Shown here: positions 49,935 to 56,845 of the stretch, piece after piece
How positions within the stretch are numbered: position 1 is the stretch's first letter
How the letters are laid out: each line of letters starts with the position of its first letter
Origin: Bacteroidota bacterium
Lineage (GTDB): Bacteria > Chlamydiota > Chlamydiia > Chlamydiales > FEN-1388
Direction: 5' to 3'
Length of the DNA stretch: 64,000 nucleotides
Assembly: GCA_013285825.1 (NCBI GenBank)
Contig: JABDGV010000001.1
Location: 293,242-357,241, forward strand
Notes under the pieces: generated by a model
Database searches by the model: none
Told to the model about the DNA's origin: nothing
What the model saw: only the letters and a program-made list of their open reading frames with translations
Translations under genes and position numbers: made by a program

Positions 49935-51299
49935 GTGAAAACAAAGAGTTTTTGGACCTGCTCGGGCTGTGGAAATCGGCAGACTCGGTGGACGGGCCAG
50001 TGCAGCCTCTGTCAAGAGTGGAACTGCATGGAAGAAGAGACGGAAGTTCTTCAAGTCAAGACTCCAAGACCACTTCTGCCCAATGCAACCTCTTCAAAGC
50101 CTGTCAGGCTTCATGAAATTCGGGAAAATAAGTCCGATCGCTTTGCAACAGGCCTTCAGGAAGTTGACCGAGCTTTAGGTTCTGGAATTGTCCCCGGCTC
50201 CTTAACTTTAATTGGCGGAGACCCAGGAATTGGGAAATCGACGCTCGCACTGCAAATTGCACAAGCGATGTCCAAGAAGGGTCCTGTGCTCTACATCTGC
50301 GGAGAAGAGTCTTTAGAACAGGTGGCCCTTCGTGCACGCCGTTTAAATGTCTCAAGCCAGGAAATTCTCTTTTGCGGCGAGACGGAGTACAGCAAGATCG
50401 CAAACCTCATGACTGAAATCCAGCCGATCTTAACCATTATCGACTCCATCCAGGTAATTTATAGAGGCGATATTCCTAGTTCTCCAGGTTCTGTGACACA
50501 AGTTCGAGAATGCGCCTCTTCCCTCATGCAGACTGCTAAGAATTTAAATGCAGCTACCCTTCTCGTAGGACACGTGACGAAGTCGGGAGATATTGCAGGC
50601 CCTCGCATCTTGGAGCATTTGGTGGACACTGTCCTCTACTTTGAAGGAGACCGCCACCTGAACCTCCGCCTTCTCCGCGTTATGAAAAACCGTTTTGGCC
50701 CTACCGACGAGATTGCTGTCTTTCAGATGGGTGAAAATGGTCTTGAACAGGTTTTGAATCCGTCTCAACTCTTTCTTGAAACCCGAAGCATTGGTTCTGC
50801 TGGATCAGTGATTATCCCAACCATCGAGGGATCTCGGCCGCTTCTTATCGAAGCGCAAGCGCTTGTGACCGACACCTTCTTTGCAACGCCGTCCCGGCGC
50901 TCTGCAGGTATTGATGCCAACCGCTTAGCCCTTCTTCTTGCCGTTTCTGAAAAACGCTGCCAGATGCGATTGGGGCAGTGCGATGTTTTTGCCTCTGTTA
51001 CTGGAGGCATTAAAATTACCGAACCTGCGGCAGACTTAGGCATTCTCATCGCCATCACCTCCTCTTTCACCAATAAGCCTTTAGATCCAAAAACAATCGT
51101 TGTTGGCGAGGTGGGTTTGGGCGGAGAGGTTCGAGCAGTGAGGCGAATGGAGGCGAGGCTTAAAGAGGCGCACCATTTGGGGTTTTCTCGGGCAATAATC
51201 CCGAAGCAAAACTACAGTGCTTTGAAAAAAAAGAATGAGCTCGGGCTCGAGCTCATTCCTGTTCAATGGGTCGATGAGGCGCTTTCAGAAGTCCAATAA
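49935..51299 (+). CDS. radA: DNA repair protein RadA (Sms)
   Basis: A 454-residue recombination ATPase that promotes branch migration of recombination intermediates. An N-terminal zinc finger (CSGCG...CSLC, residues 10-33), Walker A GGDPGIGKSTLALQ near 95, the RadA-specific KNRFG motif in RVMKNRFGPTDE near 254, and a C-terminal Lon-like domain with GVGLGGEVRAV-type block (VVGEVGLGGEVRAVRR) are all present. The start codon is GTG at 49935, and its ribosome-binding site lies in the right arm of the 161-bp palindrome. Order rnc-radA-hemC is the chlamydial order, with one orphan gene inserted before hemC here. Confidence 0.95.
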   Translation: MKTKSFWTCSGCGNRQTRWTGQCSLCQEWNCMEEETEVLQVKTPRPLLPNATSSKPVRLHEIRENKSDRFATGLQEVDRALGSGIVPGSLTLIGGDPGIGKSTLALQIAQAMSKKGPVLYICGEESLEQVALRARRLNVSSQEILFCGETEYSKIANLMTEIQPILTIIDSIQVIYRGDIPSSPGSVTQVRECASSLMQTAKNLNAATLLVGHVTKSGDIAGPRILEHLVDTVLYFEGDRHLNLRLLRVMKNRFGPTDEIAVFQMGENGLEQVLNPSQLFLETRSIGSAGSVIIPTIEGSRPLLIEAQALVTDTFFATPSRRSAGIDANRLALLLAVSEKRCQMRLGQCDVFASVTGGIKITEPAADLGILIAITSSFTNKPLDPKTIVVGEVGLGGEVRAVRRMEARLKEAHHLGFSRAIIPKQNYSALKKKNELGLELIPVQWVDEALSEVQ

Positions 51300-51318
51300 A
51301 GGAGTGCAGTAAACGACG

Positions 51319-52110
51319 TTATACTTTTACTAATTCGATCTTGTCTTTCTTCTCGCTTTCGAATTTTATCCCTTTGTCATTTAAAGCGGATTCGAAGCGT
51401 GAGTAGACATCCTTAATCTTGCTAAATGTAATTTTTGAAACGACGCCCTTTTGGAATAAGTCGATAAGCTCCGCTTCAGTGCCTTCTTCAAATTCGCATT
51501 CTTTGATGACGATTGTCTTTACATGTTTACAGTTGAAAAGATTCTTGATTGATTCAATGGATTGAGATGTCACTTTCAACTCAGTGATTTTGATGAAGTC
51601 GATACTCTCATTTTCATTGACCATCTTGGTCATAGTATCCAAATTGCTGAAAAGCACTTTGAGTACATTGTTGACTGGAAGCTCAGAATCACAGGTGATT
51701 TTTGTAGCGATTTTGGATTTAATTTGGGATTCGATTTTCCGATTTTCAGACAAAATTTCTTCAAGTTCTTGCAATTTCTTTAACTCATTACTTGTTGCAT
51801 TCTTTTTCCCGGTTATCTCTTTTACCTTAAATTTCCTTGCAAGAGCACAGATAAGGTTATCGTCCAAATCGCACTTCTTAAAGGAAAGGGTATCAGCAAT
51901 AATATTGCACTTTAAGACTGCTTGGAGATTTTCTTTAGTGAGGCATTTTAATTTAAGCTCATCAACCGTGAGACTAAACTGAGACAGGCTTTCGACATTA
52001 TTGACTTCTATAGTTTGACTATCTCCAAATGCATCTTCACGCTCTGGCCGATATCGCACTTCGCCAATAGTTGTCTTATACTCTTTAATTATACTATCAA
52101 TAGTTATCAT
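51319..52110 (-). CDS. Hypothetical Leu/Ile-rich repeat-like protein
   Basis: A 263-residue protein without signal or membrane helix. Segments of alternating strand-helix type recur (LKLKCLTKENLQAVLKCNI; IKITELKVTSQSIESIKNLF; VKTIVIKECEFEEGTEAEL), resembling irregular leucine-rich repeats, split by a charged helical stretch around 115-145. It has a low-complexity C-terminus rich in Lys and Glu. It is convergent with radA and interrupts the conserved radA-hemC neighbourhood, so it is probably a lineage-specific insertion. GAGG precedes the ATG. Not recognised further. Confidence 0.65.
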   Translation of the reverse strand: MITIDSIIKEYKTTIGEVRYRPEREDAFGDSQTIEVNNVESLSQFSLTVDELKLKCLTKENLQAVLKCNIIADTLSFKKCDLDDNLICALARKFKVKEITGKKNATSNELKKLQELEEILSENRKIESQIKSKIATKITCDSELPVNNVLKVLFSNLDTMTKMVNENESIDFIKITELKVTSQSIESIKNLFNCKHVKTIVIKECEFEEGTEAELIDLFQKGVVSKITFSKIKDVYSRFESALNDKGIKFESEKKDKIELVKV

Positions 52111-52208
52111 ATTTGCCTCGATTTTTAAATAAAAAACTATTTTATCAATATAAATAATAACTAGTCAACAAATTGTCATTTTGAATAACTATGCTCTTTT
52201 AAAAGAAA

Positions 52209-52298
52209 ATTAAACGCAAAGACGCTAAGGCGCTAAGGAGAAAGTCAGTAGATATTATTTTCTTTGCGTCTTTGTATCTTTGCGCCTTTGCGTTTAAT
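52209..52298. repeat. Palindromic intergenic repeat, GCAAAGACGC family, copy 2
   Basis: Arms 52209-52238 and about 52262-52298, composed of TTAAACGCAAAGACGC and complementary AAAGACGC units, pair closely at the outer 18 bases. It lies in the 285-bp gap between the orphan gene and hemC, where no other gene is seen. Same family as 8917-9005. The open frame that begins at 52264 inside this repeat is not the true hemC start. Confidence 0.8.
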
Positions 52299-52395
52299 CA
52301 TTCAGGCAACGCTTGAGTTACAGGTAGATCTTACTGATCCTGTTTTATTTATTTTTTCCAATTGCTATCGTTGCCGCACTACCTATGGAATTCTT

Positions 52396-53736
52396 ATGAT
52401 TATTACTGTCGCAGCACGCTCTTCTCCTCTCTCCAAGATACAAGTTGAAGAGGCGCTTCAGGAGATTCGTACATTTCATCCCAACATATCATTCGATGTT
52501 CACTACCTCAAGACAACAGGCGATATCGACCTTAAAACTCCTCTGCCGCAGGTTGATCAGTCGGATTTCTTTACTAAAGAGATTGATCAGCTTCAAATCA
52601 GCGGGAAAGTCCAGCTCTCTGTCCACTCAGCTAAAGATCTTCCCGATCCACTTCCACTAGGCCTCAAAGTCATCTGTCTTACTCAAGGCGTCGATCCTCG
52701 AGACAGTCTGGTACTGCCAGAAGGCAAAACTGTTCAGTCCCTTCCCCCTTTCCCACGTATTGGAACCTCATCTCTTCGCCGTCAAGAGGCCATTCGTGCT
52801 CTTAGGTCTGATGCAAAGCATGTCGATATCCGGGGAACGATTGGAGCTCGTTTAGATCTTCTAAAAGATGGAACCGTAGATGCCCTTATTGTTGCAGAAG
52901 CGGCCCTCATTAGGCTCAACCTCACCCACCTCAATCGTATCTTTCTCGAGGCTGATCCAGCCCCTCTTCAGGGAAAGCTTGCACTTGTTGCTCGAGCTGA
53001 TGATATTGAACTCGAAACACTCTTCAGCCCCATGGACACGAGAAAAAGAGTCGCTGTTTTTGGTCCAGAGCCGCTCTATCCGGTGCCTGAAGTTCGCTGG
53101 ATTCACCAGCCTCTCATCGACACCATTGAACTATCTGTAAAAATACCCCAAGGGCCATTTGATGCAGCAATCTTTACAAGCAAGACGACTGTACAGCTCA
53201 TGTCCAAATACCCCATGCCAAAGCGTATCTTTTGCGTAGGAGCTGCAACGGGAGCGCTTACCAAAGCACTCTTTCCCGAGTCAGATATCGTGATTGCAGA
53301 AGAAGAGCAGCAGGAAGGGCTTATTAAAGCGATTCTAAACTCTCCCTCAAGCGTAAAAAAAGTCTTATGGCCCCACTCGACACTTTCCCGCCCTCTCTTA
53401 AAAGAAGAGCTTGAGAGAGCAGGAATTGAAGTTACAGCCCTACCCATCTACGACACAAAATTCAAACAGAAAGCCTCTCTTGATTTTTCAGAGATTGACG
53501 AAGTTCTTTTTACAAGCCCCTCGACAGTTGAAGCATTTTTCAGGCAAAGTAAAGCTATACCCAAATCCGTTATGGTTTCGGCTATCGGACCGGTAACTTT
53601 AAAGAAGCTCAAGGAGGCCTTATGTTTAAACCCTATACTCTGCCCGATCTGCCCTACGACTTTGCAGATCTTCAGCCGGCAATCACAGCCGAAATCATGC
53701 AGCTGCACTACACCAAGCACCATGCTGCCTATGTAG
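52396..53736 (+). CDS. hemC: HemC-HemD fusion: porphobilinogen deaminase lacking domain 3, joined to uroporphyrinogen-III synthase
   Basis: A 446-residue protein. Residues 1-212 are HemC domains 1 and 2: [15 protein letters not shown], the catalytic Asp81 in [39 protein letters not shown] and [10 protein letters not shown]. HemC domain 3, which carries the cysteine that anchors the dipyrromethane cofactor, is absent: the chain goes straight into a HemD-like region (about 217-425) with [33 protein letters not shown] and SAIGPVT. The last 38 residues overlap sodA in another frame (115 bp). The start is the ATG at 52396; the longer frame begins inside a repeat. It is named for HemC with the HemD part inferred. 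Confidence 0.85.
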   Translation: MIITVAARSSPLSKIQVEEALQEIRTFHPNISFDVHYLKTTGDIDLKTPLPQVDQSDFFTKEIDQLQISGKVQLSVHSAKDLPDPLPLGLKVICLTQGVDPRDSLVLPEGKTVQSLPPFPRIGTSSLRRQEAIRALRSDAKHVDIRGTIGARLDLLKDGTVDALIVAEAALIRLNLTHLNRIFLEADPAPLQGKLALVARADDIELETLFSPMDTRKRVAVFGPEPLYPVPEVRWIHQPLIDTIELSVKIPQGPFDAAIFTSKTTVQLMSKYPMPKRIFCVGAATGALTKALFPESDIVIAEEEQQEGLIKAILNSPSSVKKVLWPHSTLSRPLLKEELERAGIEVTALPIYDTKFKQKASLDFSEIDEVLFTSPSTVEAFFRQSKAIPKSVMVSAIGPVTLKKLKEALCLNPILCPICPTTLQIFSRQSQPKSCSCTTPSTMLPM

Positions 53737-54236
53737 CTAATCTCAATAAGGCTTTAGAGCAATATATCGCAGCCGAAGAGGCGCAAAATCTCCAGCAGAT
53801 GATTGCGCTGCAGCCGGCAATCAGATTCAATGGCGGCGGCAACGTCAACCACTCCATTTTCTGGACAAATCTTGCACCAATAAGTAAAGGCGGCGGAGAT
53901 TTTCAGGATGGAAACTTGAAAAAGGCAATCATCCAAGAGTTTGGATCGGTCGATCAGTTTAAAGAGCAGCTCTCTACAAAATCGGTCGCAATCCAAGGTT
54001 CTGGCTGGGGCTGGCTCGGACTTAATCCTGCAAAGAAGCGTCTAGAACTTGCTACCTGTGATAACCAAGATCCCCTCAGCACAAAAGGGCTTATTCCTTT
54101 GCTTGGAATTGATGTGTGGGAGCATGCCTATTATCTTCAGTACAAAAACGTACGAGCAGACTACGTAAAAGCAATCTGGTCAATAATCAACTGGAAGAAT
54201 ATCGAAGAGAGATTCGCTCAAGCAATGAGCAAATAA
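53622..54236 (+). CDS. sodA: Superoxide dismutase, Mn/Fe family
   Basis: A 204-residue Fe/Mn superoxide dismutase. Metal ligands are visible as His in [11 protein letters not shown], His in [11 protein letters not shown], and Asp and His in [23 protein letters not shown]. The GSGWGWL block and the GGGNVNH loop are compatible with Mn preference but do not prove it. AAGGAGG seven bases before the ATG (53622) makes the start certain, although it lies 115 bp inside the hemC-hemD frame. Order hemC-sodA-accD-dut-ptsN resembles Chlamydia. A hairpin follows. Confidence 0.95.
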   Translation: MFKPYTLPDLPYDFADLQPAITAEIMQLHYTKHHAAYVANLNKALEQYIAAEEAQNLQQMIALQPAIRFNGGGNVNHSIFWTNLAPISKGGGDFQDGNLKKAIIQEFGSVDQFKEQLSTKSVAIQGSGWGWLGLNPAKKRLELATCDNQDPLSTKGLIPLLGIDVWEHAYYLQYKNVRADYVKAIWSIINWKNIEERFAQAMSK

Positions 54237-54249
54237 GAGAAGATGCTTA

Positions 54250-54281
54250 AGAACTGTGCAACAATTCAGCTGCACAGTTCT
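54250..54281. terminator. Hairpin between convergent sodA and slc1
   Basis: Perfect 11-bp stem (54250-54260 with 54271-54281, AGAACTGTGCA) and a 10-nt loop directly after sodA and 8 bp after the slc1 stop on the other strand. No T run follows, so termination is probable but not certain. Confidence 0.6.
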
Positions 54282-54289
54282 AAAGCCAA

Positions 54290-54796
54290 TTAAATCTTGA
54301 TGAAACCGCCTGGACCGCCTGGACGCTGGCCTGGCATAACAGCTGCTGGAGCTGCTTTTGCAGTCTCTTCGCCGCCACGGCCTTCGGAAATCTCTTGGCA
54401 CTTCTTGCGCCATTTTTCAACCATCTCAACGAAGACAGGTGCATAGTTTCTCAAAGCATTGCCTGCTGCATGCTCCATATCGAGTGTGGAGTGCACAAGG
54501 ATAAGCTCTTCATTAACCGCAACACCGACCCCGCCGCCAGCCATCTGGCCGCCCAAAAGGGAACCTTCAAGCAGGGACTCATAAAGACGTAAACGGAGTT
54601 TATCATCTTTGGGAAGTCCATCGAGTAAAGGAGAATAGAGGTACAGCTTTTTGGAATTTGGCTCATAGGTAAGGTGAAGGGAATATTCATCATCAATACC
54701 TAAGATACAGGTATTGTTTTCGTCAAATTCGAGGCCCTCAAGACCAAGCTCTTTCCCAAATTCTTTCAAATTTTGTTTTGCATTTTCTAGTGACAT
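54290..54796 (-). CDS. slc1: Type III secretion chaperone Slc1-like (SycE/CesT fold)
   Basis: A 168-residue class I type III chaperone. It closely matches my memory of Chlamydia Slc1 (CT043): FDENNTCILGIDDEYSLHLTYEP, LYLYSPLLDGLP, LYESLLEGSLLGGQMAGGGVGVA and ELILVHSTLDM are essentially the same landmarks, followed by a Gly/Pro-rich tail. Slc1 binds and delivers early effectors such as Tarp in Chlamydia. GGAGGAAGACGCC before the ATG gives a clear ribosome site. Here it lies between sodA and accD, a location different from Chlamydia, so the gene has moved. It proves a functioning type III export system in the organism, though no secretion structural gene is in this window. Confidence 0.93.
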   Translation of the reverse strand: MSLENAKQNLKEFGKELGLEGLEFDENNTCILGIDDEYSLHLTYEPNSKKLYLYSPLLDGLPKDDKLRLRLYESLLEGSLLGGQMAGGGVGVAVNEELILVHSTLDMEHAAGNALRNYAPVFVEMVEKWRKKCQEISEGRGGEETAKAAPAAVMPGQRPGGPGGFIKI

Positions 54797-54939
54797 GGCG
54801 TCTTCCTCCTTACAGTCCGGTCAGCCATTAATAAATCTTCTCTATCTCTATTGTTACCTCTTTACCCTATTTTCTGCCTAACAAAAATGTGTGAAAAATG
54901 TAATGATATGTACATGAAAGATTTAGGAATTGTAAAGAT

Positions 54940-55797
54940 ATGATGGGATTATTTAGGCGTGGCAAGCCAAAAATAAAAATTTCAGCTACGAAGAAAGATG
55001 GCTTTTCCGGCTGGCTGAAATGTACAAACTGCTCTGAATTAATCCACGCTAACGAACTTGAAAACAATCTCAACTGCTGCCCTAAGTGCAACTATCATTA
55101 TCGACTATCCCTTCCAGATCGCATCAAACTTTTAACCGATGAAAATTCTTTTGAAGAGCTCTTTTCCGGATGTTCATCAGTCGATCCCCTCAATTTTGTC
55201 GACACGGAACCCTATACCGAGCGAATGAAAAACGCCCAAGAAAAATCGGGCCGGGATGAAGCGGTTGCGACAGGAAAGGCAACACTTCAAAACCTGCCCT
55301 TCGCACTCGGCGTTTTAGACTTCAACTTCATGGGCGGCTCTATGGGATCGGTTGTCGGCGAGCGGTTAACCCGCCTGTTTGAATACAGCCTTGAGCACAA
55401 AATACCATCCGTTGTCGTATCAACTTCCGGCGGCGCTCGAATGCAAGAATCGACTCTTTCGCTCATGCAGATGGCAAAGACTTCCGGAGCGCTTTCCCGC
55501 TTAAAACTAGCAAAAATTCCCTTTATCTCTATTCTCACAAACCCAACGACAGGAGGCGTTACTGCCTCATTTGCCTCTTTAGGCGATATTATTTTGGCAG
55601 AACCCAAAGCACTTATTTGCTTTGCAGGGCCTCGAGTCATCGAACAGATAATAAAAAAACCACTTCCTCCAGGCGCGCAGCAGTCTGAATTCTTACTTGA
55701 ACATGGCATGATTGATGCAATCGTTCAAAGGCATGAACTTAAAAATACTCTTGGACAGCTTCTTGCAATGATTCATTATGGATTGAAAGGAAAATAA
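54940..55797 (+). CDS. accD: Acetyl-CoA carboxylase carboxyltransferase subunit beta
   Basis: A 285-residue AccD, which with AccA transfers carboxyl from biotin to acetyl-CoA to start fatty-acid synthesis. The N-terminal zinc ribbon is CTNCSELIH...CCPKCNYHY (residues 30-50), and the crotonase-like core has SGGARMQESTLSLMQMAK and TNPTTGGVTASFASLGD for the oxyanion region. ATG codons at 54940 and 54943 are both possible. The next gene, dut, begins at the base after the stop, so they form an operon. Slc1 is divergent with 143 bp of AT-rich gap. Confidence 0.95.
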   Translation: MMGLFRRGKPKIKISATKKDGFSGWLKCTNCSELIHANELENNLNCCPKCNYHYRLSLPDRIKLLTDENSFEELFSGCSSVDPLNFVDTEPYTERMKNAQEKSGRDEAVATGKATLQNLPFALGVLDFNFMGGSMGSVVGERLTRLFEYSLEHKIPSVVVSTSGGARMQESTLSLMQMAKTSGALSRLKLAKIPFISILTNPTTGGVTASFASLGDIILAEPKALICFAGPRVIEQIIKKPLPPGAQQSEFLLEHGMIDAIVQRHELKNTLGQLLAMIHYGLKGK

Positions 55798-56253
55798 ATG
55801 TTTTTAACACAAACACCTTTGAAGATACGCGTACAAGCCAAAAACAAAGAATTCATTCCTACCTATGCAACGGATGGGGCCGCAGGATGCGATGTTCGAG
55901 CTGACATCGAATCATCGATCATTCTTCAACCCAATGCTTTTGTAAAAATTCCAACGGGCCTAAAATTTGAAATACCCCATGGCTTTGAAATACAAGTACG
56001 CCCTAGAAGCGGCCTTGCAAGTAAATTTGGAATTTCAATTGTCAACTCCCCTGGAACGATTGATAGCGATTTTCGAGGCGAGGTGCAGGTAATCCTCATC
56101 AACCATTCCGATGCCCCCTTTATTGTAGAACCTGGAATGCGCATTGCTCAGCTGATTGTAGCGCCTGTATTGCAAGCAGAATTCGTTTTAGTCGAAGATC
56201 TTTCAGAGACTGCACGAGGAGCTGGCGGATTTGGTCATACTGGAATTAAATAA
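55798..56253 (+). CDS. dut: Deoxyuridine 5'-triphosphate nucleotidohydrolase
   Basis: A 151-residue trimeric dUTPase that hydrolyses dUTP to dUMP and prevents uracil entering DNA. Motif 1 is ATDGAAGCDVRAD, motif 2 VRPRSGLA, motif 3 NSPGTIDSDFRGEV (catalytic Asp and uracil pocket), motif 4 MRIAQLIV, and motif 5 RGAGGFGHTG at the C-terminus. AGGAAAATAA lies directly before the ATG. Second gene of the accD-dut pair; ptsN follows after 124 bp. Confidence 0.96.
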   Translation: MFLTQTPLKIRVQAKNKEFIPTYATDGAAGCDVRADIESSIILQPNAFVKIPTGLKFEIPHGFEIQVRPRSGLASKFGISIVNSPGTIDSDFRGEVQVILINHSDAPFIVEPGMRIAQLIVAPVLQAEFVLVEDLSETARGAGGFGHTGIK

Positions 56254-56377
56254 TTAACTTTATTTCGGTAAGTTAAGAGATTTTTGAACTAAGATAGCAG
56301 TAAATTCTCTTGGTAGTAAATTCTCTTGACTCGTGATAGGGCAACGTTGCAGGATGTGGGAAGCGTCGTTGCAATCT

Positions 56378-56821
56378 ATGAATGTGCATGAGTATCTTGA
56401 TAAAAATCTGGTCTGCTTCCTAGATGTTGACACAAAGGAAGAGGCACTTCGTCATCTTGTCGGCTATTCCTGCACGTACCTTCAAATTAAACCTGATGAA
56501 TTTCTCAAAGCAGTTATTGATCGTGAAAACCTTGTTTCAACTGGCGTTGGACTAGGTGTCGCCGTCCCGCACGCAAAACTTCCCTGCTTTGAATCCTTCT
56601 TTATCTGCATAGGCTTAGCCAAAAAGGGAATCGAGTGGCAATCAATCGATTCATCCCCTGTACGGATAGTCTTCTTAATTGGAGGCCCGGACGATAAGCA
56701 AACCGAATACCTCCACATTCTTTCTTCCCTTACCACAGCCATTCGAGATGATGATCTTCGAAAACAGCTGCTTGCAGCAACCTCTCCAGAGGAGGTACTC
56801 AAGCTTTTCGAAGAGGGTTAA
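56378..56821 (+). CDS. ptsN: PTS IIA-Ntr component (PtsN)
   Basis: A 147-residue EIIA-Ntr protein; the phosphorylatable histidine is in GVGLGVAVPHAKL. Other blocks: DTKEEALRHLV near the start and FLIGGPDDKQTEYLHILSSLT in the core. Proteins of this class regulate nitrogen, potassium or envelope processes instead of transporting sugar. The start at 56378 gives the usual family N-terminus (MNVHEYLDKNLVCFLDVD); in-frame starts at 56354 (ATG) and 56333 (GTG) are possible, and none has a good ribosome site. The Chlamydia block has two ptsN genes; only one is here. Confidence 0.88.
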   Translation: MNVHEYLDKNLVCFLDVDTKEEALRHLVGYSCTYLQIKPDEFLKAVIDRENLVSTGVGLGVAVPHAKLPCFESFFICIGLAKKGIEWQSIDSSPVRIVFLIGGPDDKQTEYLHILSSLTTAIRDDDLRKQLLAATSPEEVLKLFEEG

Positions 56822-56845
56822 TCTATACATTTATGAGGCAGCGCG

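Noticed and set aside
52264..52395. A longer N-terminus for HemC
   Set aside because: It would begin inside the right arm of a dispersed palindrome, and HemC proteins begin at the [11 protein letters not shown] block.
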